The notes under the pieces were generated by a model. That model was not told the origin of the DNA and ran no database searches. It saw only the letters and a program-made list of their open reading frames with translations. The position numbers were made by a program, and so were the translations under genes. From G963663735 sp963663735 (GTDB lineage: Bacteria > Acidobacteriota > UBA6911 > RPQK01 > JAPXNP01), in the NCBI GenBank assembly GCA_963663735.2, contig CAXXHN010000002.1, forward strand, positions 1,576,712 to 1,640,711: 64,000 nucleotides of DNA, written 5' to 3'. Of the stretch, positions 18,490-29,926 are shown piece after piece; position 1 is the first letter of the stretch, and every line of letters starts with the position of its first letter.

Positions 18490-18528
18490 CATAAAAAAGG
18501 CGGGAGCAAAAATGATGATCCCGCCTTT
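18490..18528 (-). terminator. Intrinsic terminator of the PEP-CTERM gene
   Basis: AAAGGCGGGA (18496-18505) pairs perfectly with TCCCGCCTTT (18519-18528). Read on the minus strand the stem is followed by a run of six T. It lies 27 bases past the PEP-CTERM stop codon. Confidence 0.85.
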
Positions 18529-18554
18529 CGTTGTTATAAATTTATAAATTACCT

Positions 18555-19109
18555 TTAGAATTTTCTCCTCAATCCCGAAAGGGCAAGAAGCCCAAAACCA
18601 AGAAGCAGCATCGTTGCGGGTTCCGGAACCTGGGTGAGGTCATGGGTCTCAAAAGAATAATTCTCACTATTATTTAGTGGATGACCATCTTCCCCTCCAA
18701 AAGTCCCGCCATTATATGTAATAGTCATCCAGTCAATAAGAGTGTCGTCAAGGTAGCAATAAAAATCAAAACTGAATGGGGTGGATTCATATGCTGTATT
18801 AAAAGAATAAAACCAGAGTAGAACATCAATATCGTCTCCCGCAGCTGTCACTACATAATCAGATACATAGGTGACACCCCATGTGTTAAAAACATTAACA
18901 TCATAGGTGGAATCATATGTCTCCGTATAATCCGCATCAAGAATCATGCCGGGTGAGGCAAAAACATCGTTTGTTGATATATGGACGATCTCATCAAAAT
19001 TTCCCATATCTATCTCACCGAATAAGATTCCATCTGCTAATCCATTGGAAATTGTCAGCAAGCAGAAAAGAGCCATAAAAATTACAGTAAAACAATTCTT
19101 TTTCATCAT
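18555..19109 (-). CDS. PEP-CTERM sorting-domain protein
   Basis: A 184-residue secreted protein with a Sec signal (about residues 1-25) and a C-terminal VPEPATMLLLGFGLLALSGLRRKF-type tail: the VPEP motif, a TM helix and a basic end. Such tails direct proteins to EpsH/exosortase for processing in bacteria that make exopolysaccharide. The mature domain is rich in Thr, Tyr and Asp, has no Cys, and looks like a short beta-sandwich. GAGGTGG precedes the ATG. A sigma54-like promoter lies about 75 bases upstream, and a terminator follows. No exosortase gene is in the window. Confidence 0.92.
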   Translation of the reverse strand: MMKKNCFTVIFMALFCLLTISNGLADGILFGEIDMGNFDEIVHISTNDVFASPGMILDADYTETYDSTYDVNVFNTWGVTYVSDYVVTAAGDDIDVLLWFYSFNTAYESTPFSFDFYCYLDDTLIDWMTITYNGGTFGGEDGHPLNNSENYSFETHDLTQVPEPATMLLLGFGLLALSGLRRKF

Positions 19110-19181
19110 GCCACCTCTATGTGTATTATTTTATAATTGCCGCTCGGCTTAAGAATCAGTCAGAAAACTATATATTACGCA

Positions 19182-19197
19182 AGCAATTATGATTCCA
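19182..19197 (-). promoter_or_regulatory. Possible sigma54 promoter for the PEP-CTERM gene
   Basis: On the minus strand the sequence reads TGGAATCATAATTGCT: GG and GC separated by exactly ten bases, with TTGCT at the -12 end. It lies 73-88 bases before the start codon. PEP-CTERM genes in Zoogloea are reported to depend on RpoN and PrsK/PrsR, which makes the match meaningful, but the -24 block departs from the consensus at two positions. Confidence 0.45.
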
Positions 19198-19669
19198 TAC
19201 TTATAACTACTGGATATTACGTATAAATATCCTGTACGGCCGGGCCTTTTTTATCCAGGAATCCAACATATATCGGAGACATTTATCTAGTTTTTCCCTG
19301 TATGATAAAAAGGGTTAATGATATAAAACCGTTACCCCTAACTTGATAGGTGATCGAAACTGCGAAGTGTTTCGACAGAAAGTATCCATCCGGGACATTT
19401 GCATTTAGGAATAGAGGGTAATTTCCTGTATTAAATATATAAAAATGTATTTAATAATGAATTCTAGCTATCATCATATTTCTTACGCCAAATTCAATGA
19501 TAGCAAGAAATCATCTATACGTTTCAATTTGTAAACAATACTGACAGTTCACACGTTATGGGTTTACAGCTAAGATGAAATAGTCATTAGTTATGAACAC
19601 TTAGAAGAATATCTAAAACTGTAAATAAATCCTACACTTTTATGCTTATTTTACGCCTTGATGATTGAT

Positions 19670-20030
19670 CGAAGGATTCGCAAGGCGCATATGGAGTCAA
19701 GTCTCCGTTTGACTTATGGCGGCGGGACTAACAGTATTTACTCTGGAATTAACTGTTCCATGGACGGATTGGTCTGGATTGCTCTGATTACTTCTCACAT
19801 CTCCGATTCGAACGAACAAACCGTACGCTATTATGGCCGCATCTCCAACGCGGCCCGCAAAAAGGCGAAAGCAGGCCCTTTGTCATCCATCCAGCTGTTG
19901 ACGAACACTGTCCTTGGAATACGTGGCCCGGACAAAAAACTCGGGACCAGTTCCGCAATTGGGGCAGGTAGACTGGGTCGACTGAAGAAACTAAATACGT
20001 AAGTCGATTTTGATTGAAAACCGGTTTGGA
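19670..20030 (+). pseudogene. Relic of an IS91-family transposase C-terminus
   Basis: The frame from about 19680 reads RLTYGGGTNSIY, then DGLVWIALITSHI, NEQTVRYYGRISNAARKKAKAG. This is the C-terminal pattern of IS91-type (Y2) transposases, which carry a WIA-x-I-TSHIP-x-x-NEQ-x-VRYYG-x-YSN block. Further on, pieces of RDQFRNWGR and LGRLKK-VD, equivalent to the family's WARLIKKIYEVDP segment, occur in different frames, so the gene has frameshifts as well as a missing N-terminal part. No inverted ends or rest of an element are visible; it is a decayed fragment. Confidence 0.7.
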
Positions 20031-20222
20031 AAATGTTCTCAAACCTTAAATTTCTTATCACCAGACCAGTTTCCACTGCTGCATGATCTGGCCCGGTACC
20101 GGATCAACCTTAGATGTCACCCAAATCCGACAAATTTTCTCAAATAATTCTCCTGATGTCTGTCATGTGTTATTTTGGAAAAGCAACAGGCTTGGAGATT
20201 AAAGGTGAAGGTTTTCTATTCC

Positions 20223-21056
20223 ATGACTCAATTAATGACTTCCAGTAAAAAAATATTTTTCCCGTTTATTTTTGCTTTCTTGCTGTCAATTTCACCCGCC
20301 CCGGGAAGTTCACTGCAGAACGATACCAGGGAAACCTTTGCAAAATATGCCGATGATGCGGAAAAAGAGCTGGTGGAGAGGCGAAACGGAGTGCTCAGTT
20401 TTTTCAGGGAAGCAGGTCTGCCTGCCAATCAGGCTGCTTTATCCCGGGGGGATAAAGTAATCACCAATCTCAATGATAAAGACGAAACTCCAGGAGGAAT
20501 CATCCATGACTGGATAGGTGCGGTTTTTATACCTGGGGTAAGGCTGGAAAACGTTGTTGATACCCTGCTTGACTATGATTCTCATGATGAGATCTTCAGT
20601 GAAGTAATCGATTCCAGGTTGGAAAATAGATCGGGTAATTTACTTACTGTATATATGAGGTTCAAGAAAAAGGAAATTATTACAGTGGTGACAGACACCC
20701 GTCATGAAGCTACTCTTTATCCAATATCAGGTAACAAGGCCCAGATATTCTCAAGAAGCACAAAAATCAATGAGGTTGAGAATTTCGGTAAAACAAATGA
20801 AACAGTACTTCCTGAAGGAGAAGATCATGGATTTCTCTGGAGAATGCATTCTTACTGGAGCCTTGAAGAAGGAAAAAACGGAGTGCTGGTTGAATGCAGG
20901 TCAATCACACTATCACGGGATATCCCGTTGGGGCTGGCATTTATTATCGGCCCGATTATTAACAGAATGCCCCGCGAATCCTTGGAATCAGTATTGGAAA
21001 CATTGAAAGCGCATCTAGCGCATCTGACTCGCAGTTCCAGCAAAGCTGGCAGTTAA
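20223..21056 (+). CDS. Exported SRPBCC-like protein, paralogue 2
   Basis: 277 residues from the ATG at 20223 (GAAGG eleven bases upstream), with a Sec signal ending near APGSS. It is the paralogue of 17410-18288: KELVERRNGVLSFF, GGIIHDWIGAVFIPG, TRHEATLYPISGNKAQIFS, GFLWRMHSYWSLEE and ECRSITLSRDIPLG align along the full length. The charged, aromatic C-terminal half is better conserved than the N-terminus. The predicted location is periplasmic or secreted. The function is unknown; a helix-grip lipid- or small-molecule-binding fold is inferred from the order of secondary structure. Confidence 0.78.
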   Translation: MTQLMTSSKKIFFPFIFAFLLSISPAPGSSLQNDTRETFAKYADDAEKELVERRNGVLSFFREAGLPANQAALSRGDKVITNLNDKDETPGGIIHDWIGAVFIPGVRLENVVDTLLDYDSHDEIFSEVIDSRLENRSGNLLTVYMRFKKKEIITVVTDTRHEATLYPISGNKAQIFSRSTKINEVENFGKTNETVLPEGEDHGFLWRMHSYWSLEEGKNGVLVECRSITLSRDIPLGLAFIIGPIINRMPRESLESVLETLKAHLAHLTRSSSKAGS

Positions 21057-21142
21057 ACAGTAACTCAACTGCCGGGTTTACATTTTATCTACAGCATCGC
21101 TGATAATAATAACTAATTGCTGCTGGACACGGGCTTCTGTAC

Positions 21143-21179
21143 GAAAAAAAAGGGCTCCTTTTTGAGGAGCCCTTTTTTG
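21143..21179. terminator. Bidirectional terminator between paralogue 2 and the 5S gene
   Basis: AAAAGGGCTCCT and AGGAGCCCTTTT form a perfect stem flanked by A8 on the left and T6 on the right. It can end transcripts from the plus-strand gene and from the minus-strand rRNA operon. Confidence 0.9.
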
Positions 21180-21191
21180 TTTATGAATAAA

Positions 21192-21307
21192 ACCGGCGAT
21201 GACCTACTTTCCCACACCGCCTCCGGTGCAGTATCATCGGCGCTGAAGGTCTTTACTTCTGTGTTCGGGATGGGAACAGGTGTTACCCCTTCGCTAAAAC
21301 CGCCGGT
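21192..21307 (-). rRNA. rrf: 5S ribosomal RNA
   Basis: On the minus strand the 116-nt RNA begins ACCGGCGGTTTTAGCG and ends TCATCGCCGGT, and the ends pair as helix I. The universal CCCATCCCGAACAC loop and GGGAAAGTAGG strand are present. It lies about 80 bases after the 23S gene in the same transcript. Confidence 0.95.
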
Positions 21308-21371
21308 AAACTTAAATACTTTTTTTAGAAACTGGAGAATAGGGAAACAACATTATCCACATTGAGATATT

Positions 21372-24342
<2,971 letters not shown>

Positions 24343-24362
<20 letters not shown>

Positions 24363-24888
24363 AAATTCCACGTCTCTTACTGTGGTTTGTATTATTTGCC
24401 CTATATTCTCCAGTCTGTAAAAGATCTTCACCGCACTCTCAGCCGCGGATCACTGACCGGCATTTCCACCGATTTGCGGAATGATACAGACTTTCTCCCA
24501 TTTATTCAAGTTTTCCTGGCAGATTTTTTGGAGTTCATTTTTTGTGCCGCCGGGTCCAATTTTTTACTATCTCCAAAACCCGGTTCTTAATCTGATTTTT
24601 TTAGTTTTTATATTGACTCTTCCATTAATTACAGGAACAAGATGAACCGTGTCTTTTTAGAGATTTCCATTTAAAAAAATATCAGAACCCTTAAAAACAG
24701 CTGCGTGTTAAATCCAACCTTAAATTGGAATACCGGCCAGACGAAGAAGATGAAGCGGATTCTTTTCCTTATGTTCCGATGCGCGTATCTCTAAAATCCA
24801 CAGCAAACCCTTTTTACCTGACCTGTGCAATCCTTTCCAAACGCAAAAGCAAGTTGAAAAAACAGACAATATCATTCACTATTCGTGA
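24343..24888. other. rRNA leader and divergent upstream region, no 16S or tRNA
   Basis: 546 bases separate the 23S 5' end from the pcs gene on the other strand. I see no 16S sequence, no tRNA cloverleaf with a GTTCGA-type T-loop, and no other gene. A candidate rRNA promoter lies at 24481-24509, so the 23S-5S pair appears to be its own transcription unit. Confidence 0.7.
24481..24509 (-). promoter_or_regulatory. Candidate sigma70-type promoter of the 23S-5S operon
   Basis: On the minus strand TTGAAT (24509-24504) and TATCAT (24486-24481) are separated by exactly 17 bases. Transcription would begin near 24474, giving a leader of about 130 nt before the mature 23S. Confidence 0.4.
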
Positions 24889-25638
24889 ATGCCTCAAGAT
24901 TATCGGAAGGTTGACAGACAAAAACATATAATCCTGGCTGGTTCCGTTCACCTTTTGACGGCATCAGGATCAGTTCTTGGCTTGCTTGGATTCGCGGCCT
25001 GCAGCCGCGGAGAATGGCGGACTGTCTATATCCTGATGATTTTGACCATATTGATAGATGCCTTTGACGGTTCCCTGGCAAGAAAATTCAGGGTTCAGGA
25101 AATGCTTCCCCAGATCGACGGAGCCCTGATGGATAACCTGGTGGATTTCGTCAACTATTCTCTCCTCCCCGCATTTGTATTACTTCTATCAGGTCTCCTG
25201 CCTGAACAATTCAAGCTCCTGGGAGCTTCCATGGTCCTTTTGTCTTCCTGCTACCAGTTTTCGCAAACCAATGCCAAAACCACCGATCATTATTTCAGGG
25301 GTTTCCCTTCCTACTGGAACCTGCTTGTGATTTATCTCGGGCTTCTGGGATTCTCTCAGTGGACAAATCTGATGGCCGTTGCAACCTGCACCATCCTTGC
25401 TTTTGTTCCTGTCTACTATGTCTACCCGTCCCGCACGCCAGTGCTAAAAAAACTCACGCTCTGGCTCTCTCTACCCTGGATCATCCTGCTATCCGGTGGC
25501 GTCATAATGTCTGGATCCTCAACACTGGTCACTTTTTCATATACTGTCACTCTCATTTCTCTTTTTTATATAGTTTATTACCTGTTGTTAAGTTGCTTTC
25601 TAACGTTCCACAGAACAAAAGCTGTGAATAAATCCTGA
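24889..25638 (+). CDS. pcs: Phosphatidylcholine synthase
   Basis: A 249-residue integral membrane enzyme that condenses free choline with CDP-diacylglycerol to make phosphatidylcholine. The CDP-alcohol phosphotransferase motif is present with the long spacing typical of Pcs: Asp57, Asp60-Gly61, Ala64-Arg65, then twelve residues to Gly78, Asp82 and Asp86. Ordinary family members have eight. Downstream segments SSCYQFSQTNAKTTDHYF and GFPSYWNL also match Pcs proteins. About eight TM helices. The next gene, 28 bases on, is a symporter resembling choline transporters, which supports the substrate. No clear Shine-Dalgarno sequence precedes the ATG. Confidence 0.88.
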   Translation: MPQDYRKVDRQKHIILAGSVHLLTASGSVLGLLGFAACSRGEWRTVYILMILTILIDAFDGSLARKFRVQEMLPQIDGALMDNLVDFVNYSLLPAFVLLLSGLLPEQFKLLGASMVLLSSCYQFSQTNAKTTDHYFRGFPSYWNLLVIYLGLLGFSQWTNLMAVATCTILAFVPVYYVYPSRTPVLKKLTLWLSLPWIILLSGGVIMSGSSTLVTFSYTVTLISLFYIVYYLLLSCFLTFHRTKAVNKS

Positions 25639-25666
25639 TTCCAGGGCCAAGTGCGCCTCCAGAGTT

Positions 25667-27301
25667 ATGCCAATTACTAAAAAAGTCATCAGCAAAAAAT
25701 CCGCCAGCCGCCTCATCCCTGTGCCGGTCTGGGGGCTTGTCGCATTGATACTGCTGATCGGGATCTGGCTGTACGCGACTGGACACCAGGTTCACTGGTC
25801 TGGCTTCATTGCCATCATGTTTTTCTACCTTCTCATCTTCTACCTGGGTTGTTTTGCTTCCAGGAAATATTCCAGTGGAAATCTTGATGATCTGATGCTT
25901 GCAGGAAGGGAACTCCCCCTGGGTTTAGCCGTATTCACAATGAGCGCCACCTGGGTCGGGGGCGGATACATTAACGGGAGCGCGGAATATGCCTATTCAA
26001 ATGGACTGGCTTGGGTCCAGGCTCCCTGGGGTTACTCCTTAAGCCTCATAATAGGAGGTCTTCTCTTTGCGGCTCCAATGCGGCGCAGAGGTTACAGAAC
26101 AATGCTTGATCCGCTGCAGCAGCGCTTCGGAAAAAAAGTATCTTCCATCCTCTTCCTCCCTGCAGTTACCGGCGAACTCTTCTGGTCAGGGGCAATCCTG
26201 GTAGCTTTAAGCACAACATTTGCCACAGTGTTAAATCTGGATAACCGTACATCTATCATCATTTCGGCAGTTATAGTAATCGCTTACACCGTAATTGGCG
26301 GCCTGTGGGCGGTGGCCCTGACTGACACGGTCCAGCTCCTACTCATTTTTATTGGCCTCTGGCTGGTTATTCCAACGGCACTGCCCCATGTCGGGGGGAT
26401 AAAAAAGCTGCTGGCTGACTATGAAGCGTCAACCGGCTCCCTGGGAGGATTCCTGCCTCCATGGGACTGGAAGAGTGATCCAAACTGGGGCAACTATTTC
26501 TGGAACTGGCTGGATTACATGCTCCTTTTATCCCTGGGTGGCATACCCTGGCAGGTCTACTTCCAAAGAGTGCTGGCAGCAAAAACGGCCGCAATAGCCA
26601 GAGTCCTGTCCATTCTGGCTGCATTTGTCTGTTTTGTGGCTGCAATCCCAGCTATCTTAATCGGCATGATAGGGCGCCAGATACCATGGGGAACCGGAAT
26701 CTACCCCGCGGCTCCTGAAAACGCCGCCAGTATTCTGCCCTATGTCATTCAATACTGCACAAATCCGGTAGTGGCCGCGATCGGGTTAGGCGCCGTCGCG
26801 GCAGCAGTCATGTCATCAATGGATTCATCCATCCTTTCAGCAGCCTCCATGAGTACCTGGAATGTCTACAGGCAGGCCAGGCGCAGCACTCCCTCACCCA
26901 AGACGATGAAGACGGTCCTGCACACCTGTATAGTGGTCATCGGATTAGCAGCTGCACTTATGGCTTTAAAAATCCAGAGTGTTTACGAGTTATGGATCCT
27001 GTGCAGTGACTTTGTATACTGCATCCTCTTTTCCCAGCTGCTTTGCGCGGTATATGACAAAAAAGCTAACCGGATCGGCTCTGTTGCCGGCATAATAGTG
27101 TCTTTTATCCTCAGATTTGGCGGCGGAGAGGCTGCACTGGGCATACCCAGGTTAATCCCCTATCCCATGATCGCTGAAGACGGCATGGTCCTGTTTCCCT
27201 TCCGCACCCTTTCCATGCTGGCAGGACTGATTGCGATTATCGCTGTTTCCCGGTTGACACAGAAACAGTGCCCGCCCCAGGGGCTGAAGGATATGGGCTG
27301 A
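25667..27301 (+). CDS. SSS symporter resembling high-affinity choline transporter
   Basis: A 544-residue, about 13-TM sodium symporter. Compared from memory with animal CHT1 (SLC5A7), the similarity runs through the core: TWVGGGYINGSAE, LAWVQAPWGYSLSLI, GGLLFAAPMRRRGY, TMLDPLQQRFGKK, GGIPWQVYFQRVL, LGAVAAAVMSSMDSSILSA and the late FPFRTLSM. These include the TM2-TM4 and TM9 stretches that mark this SLC5 subgroup. It is in an operon with pcs, so it probably imports choline for direct use in phosphatidylcholine synthesis. Substrate is inferred from similarity plus context. An N-terminal extension with an extra helix precedes the conserved core. Confidence 0.88.
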   Translation: MPITKKVISKKSASRLIPVPVWGLVALILLIGIWLYATGHQVHWSGFIAIMFFYLLIFYLGCFASRKYSSGNLDDLMLAGRELPLGLAVFTMSATWVGGGYINGSAEYAYSNGLAWVQAPWGYSLSLIIGGLLFAAPMRRRGYRTMLDPLQQRFGKKVSSILFLPAVTGELFWSGAILVALSTTFATVLNLDNRTSIIISAVIVIAYTVIGGLWAVALTDTVQLLLIFIGLWLVIPTALPHVGGIKKLLADYEASTGSLGGFLPPWDWKSDPNWGNYFWNWLDYMLLLSLGGIPWQVYFQRVLAAKTAAIARVLSILAAFVCFVAAIPAILIGMIGRQIPWGTGIYPAAPENAASILPYVIQYCTNPVVAAIGLGAVAAAVMSSMDSSILSAASMSTWNVYRQARRSTPSPKTMKTVLHTCIVVIGLAAALMALKIQSVYELWILCSDFVYCILFSQLLCAVYDKKANRIGSVAGIIVSFILRFGGGEAALGIPRLIPYPMIAEDGMVLFPFRTLSMLAGLIAIIAVSRLTQKQCPPQGLKDMG

Positions 27302-27611
27302 GTAACTGGTGATAAAAAAACAGCCAGGCGGGCCGGATTATAAATAACGGGGTTGAGTTTCTAACAAACGCTGCCGGAAGCCTGTCAGCAAACAGCCGGA
27401 AGTTCAGACAGAGGCACTGTCTCGGCATGGACTCCCGGTCACGTCGGATCCATCAGAATCTTTTTCCTGAAGGAAACGCAATGTCGACATGACAAAGAGC
27501 CGCAAAGAAGATAAAAATAATACTCAATTAATCCTCATTGCGACTCCACATCATTGCTTTAATTCAAATGCGGCACCATAAGCCGGAAGCTTATGCCATG
27601 TTCCGGATCAA
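27302..27611. other. Convergent intergenic region
   Basis: 310 bases between two convergent genes. It holds one copy of a short palindrome (27577-27595). I see no gene. Confidence 0.5.
27577..27595. repeat. Short palindromic repeat, copy 1
   Basis: CATAAGC, five bases, GCTTATG, followed by CCA. The same architecture recurs at 56101-56119, both in non-coding DNA next to a coding region. Confidence 0.5.
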
Positions 27612-29015
27612 CTACTCCATAGCCTTTTCCAAAGCCTGGGTAGTAGTGAAATATTTAACCTTCATATTGGATTCTTCCCATTCAGGCAGAGCACCCTGCT
27701 CCAGATAACCCAGGTACCTTTTCATTACCTGAGCGAAATGGGCTTCATGACCTATGCGGAATTCATCCGGAATAGTGATATTCCAACCGTTTGCGGTTTC
27801 GCTGAGTTCCACGCCGGGATAATCTACCTGGATACCTTCCATCGCCTTGATCAGGGCTGATTCCACCGCGGTTTTTTCAATACCTTCGGCGGGTTCAACA
27901 AAAAGTTCGGGCTTATAACCCTGTTCAGCACCCTGGCGAATAATAATATTTGCCCTGGATCCTCTCATGATTGAGTAATGGGTATCCGCGGCGCCTTCGG
28001 GGGCCTGAAAATTCCATTTAACAATCACCTGGCTGTGGATGCCCTTCAGCTTATAGTCAATCTGTCCATTGGCATAACAAAGCAATTCACCTCGTTCGTT
28101 TAGACTTCCCTTGAGATACTCAGGAAAATCAGCAAGACCGGTAACTTTTTCGAATTGTTCCCGGCTGATTGTGGTAGGCCAACGTTTGGCACTGATTATC
28201 TCAATGTCATTATCAGTTATGACCTGTTCCGGGAAAGCCTCCCACATAATCAGGTCCAGTAAATGGTTGGTAACATCTACTATTCCTTCACCCTGCTGAG
28301 TTGTGTCGAAAGCCCAGGCCGGCCTTTGCAGAGGTTTCCCGCTGACATACTTGAAAAAGTGATGGACACTTTCTTTTACAATGGCGGGCTCTTCGAGGCT
28401 GCCCTGAACAAGTGTGCCGGACACCTCAGGGGTATGAGCCAGTTCTTTTTGCAGGATGGTTGTAATCTCAGACCGCTCCGTCATGATATCGTAGATAAGC
28501 ACATTATTCTTTTTGGCAGATTCGAAAGCCGCCAGAAGAGTGTCATACCCCTCGGTATTAATGCACATGGGTTTGTCAGCCAGTACATTCAGCCCCGCAT
28601 CAACGCATGCCTTGATGTATTCGGCTTTCTTTTTATTGTTGCCGGCCAACACCACAAGATTGCCTTTTTTTTCTGCCAGCATTTTTTCGAAAAAGTCATC
28701 CCCTGTATATACTTCCTCCTGCCAGGCAGTGGGATTTTCCTTTTGAGAATTGAATCCTTCAATCAGCTTGAGATGAGCTTCAAGTTCAAACCCGGCCGGG
28801 GCATAAACATACACTTTCGGACTGATTTGCGGATACATCAACTTCTGCACCAGGGCCGCGTGAAAATGGCCTGGATCCAGGGTGACCAGGTGGATCACGG
28901 CTTCGCCCTCTTCTTTCACAGAGCCGTCCGGGGATACCTTATCAGCAGTGTCACATCCGGTACTTCCAGCAAACAGGCAGGCAGCCATCCCCCACATTAC
29001 CAACATCTTTTTCAT
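27612..29015 (-). CDS. Lipoprotein Gfo/Idh/MocA-type oxidoreductase
   Basis: 467 residues from the ATG at 29015 (AGAAGGA upstream). The leader ends in the lipobox AGSTGC, so the protein is probably lipid-anchored outside the inner membrane. The Rossmann part includes a LVTLDPGHFHAALVQ start and the NVLADKPMCI motif equivalent to EKP. The long C-terminal half resembles the putative oxidoreductase C-terminal domain common in Bacteroidota lipoproteins of this type. The normal GxGxxG dinucleotide-binding start is replaced by a sequence without two close glycines, so NAD(P) binding is uncertain. The substrate is unknown; a glycan-derived compound is likely. Confidence 0.85.
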   Translation of the reverse strand: MKKMLVMWGMAACLFAGSTGCDTADKVSPDGSVKEEGEAVIHLVTLDPGHFHAALVQKLMYPQISPKVYVYAPAGFELEAHLKLIEGFNSQKENPTAWQEEVYTGDDFFEKMLAEKKGNLVVLAGNNKKKAEYIKACVDAGLNVLADKPMCINTEGYDTLLAAFESAKKNNVLIYDIMTERSEITTILQKELAHTPEVSGTLVQGSLEEPAIVKESVHHFFKYVSGKPLQRPAWAFDTTQQGEGIVDVTNHLLDLIMWEAFPEQVITDNDIEIISAKRWPTTISREQFEKVTGLADFPEYLKGSLNERGELLCYANGQIDYKLKGIHSQVIVKWNFQAPEGAADTHYSIMRGSRANIIIRQGAEQGYKPELFVEPAEGIEKTAVESALIKAMEGIQVDYPGVELSETANGWNITIPDEFRIGHEAHFAQVMKRYLGYLEQGALPEWEESNMKVKYFTTTQALEKAME

Positions 29016-29321
29016 TACTATTGTCCTTCTGAAAATTTCTATTTCCGACATGAAAATCCACAATCCAACTTTTTCATACATGAAATTACATGTGGTTTCA
29101 AAAAATAAATCCGGATTTAAACGATTAATTCGAATTCAGGTTTTTTTACCGCGTCCCCTATCCCAGGATTGTATTTTACCCGCGGGAAAACCAATTAACA
29201 ATCCTGCCTTCACTCTCTCGGGATTCAGCCGACAAGATATCAATGCGGGAGCTGGAGGTCACTCAGTATAAATAACAGCTTCACCCGTATCTCCCGAACG
29301 ATCGGCTGGCCTGTATTCTTT
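29016..29321. other. Intergenic, no gene seen
   Basis: 306 bases upstream of the lipoprotein gene; the promoter is presumably here. I find no open frame with support. Confidence 0.4.
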
Positions 29322-29756
29322 CTATTTAATGAAGTATTTCCTGGTAAATATGAGCGGTACAACCAATAGAAAAAGTATTATGGTGTTAACCATAACATTA
29401 AAAAAAACTCCTGAAAAAATGGAAATCGCGGTATCGGCAAAGAACCAGACACAAGTCGACAATACTAATCCGTTCCAGGCCCATCTCTCCCGGGTTCTGA
29501 ATGGGTACCAGGCCCAAAATGCCAGCAGAGTTCCCCATCCGGCAATCACCGCTCCCAGGACGCCATATATCCATACCTGGAATCTCACAGCATTTTCAGG
29601 CAATTCTGAATCAACCCAAAAATTTCTGTCTATGTTTCTATTAAAAATGTAATCCATTAGACCCGACTGGCTAAAAAAGGCTAAATAAAGTCCGAATATA
29701 ACCAGGTATATCCCCACCAACAGAAGCCATTTTTGCCAAAAATTAAAGTTTCTCAT
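29322..29756 (-). CDS. Hypothetical four-TM membrane protein
   Basis: 144 residues from the ATG at 29756 (AGGTG eight bases upstream; a TTG two codons earlier is less likely). Four hydrophobic helices: about residues 8-28, 50-72, 82-100 and 106-138. A basic, tryptophan-rich loop (WYPFRTRERWAWNG) is a pattern seen in small inner-membrane proteins of no assigned function. It stands alone between the oxidoreductase and nrfA, all on the minus strand. Confidence 0.7.
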   Translation of the reverse strand: MRNFNFWQKWLLLVGIYLVIFGLYLAFFSQSGLMDYIFNRNIDRNFWVDSELPENAVRFQVWIYGVLGAVIAGWGTLLAFWAWYPFRTRERWAWNGLVLSTCVWFFADTAISIFSGVFFNVMVNTIILFLLVVPLIFTRKYFIK

Positions 29757-29926
29757 ATACAAACACCTGTTAATACATTTCCAAATCCATCAATCGCATT
29801 CATTTTGGGGAAATGCCCTGCCCTGTTCAGTTTTTTCCAGATAATCGATAAACATTACCGGCACTCACTTAAAAATCAATTACCCTGTCCTTTGACACCG
29901 GCTGTCTACTGCTAACCTTCCCAATT

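Noticed and set aside
28263..29108. 281-codon plus-strand frame
   Set aside because: It is antisense to the lipoprotein oxidoreductase, and its peptide has no signal or family-like pattern.
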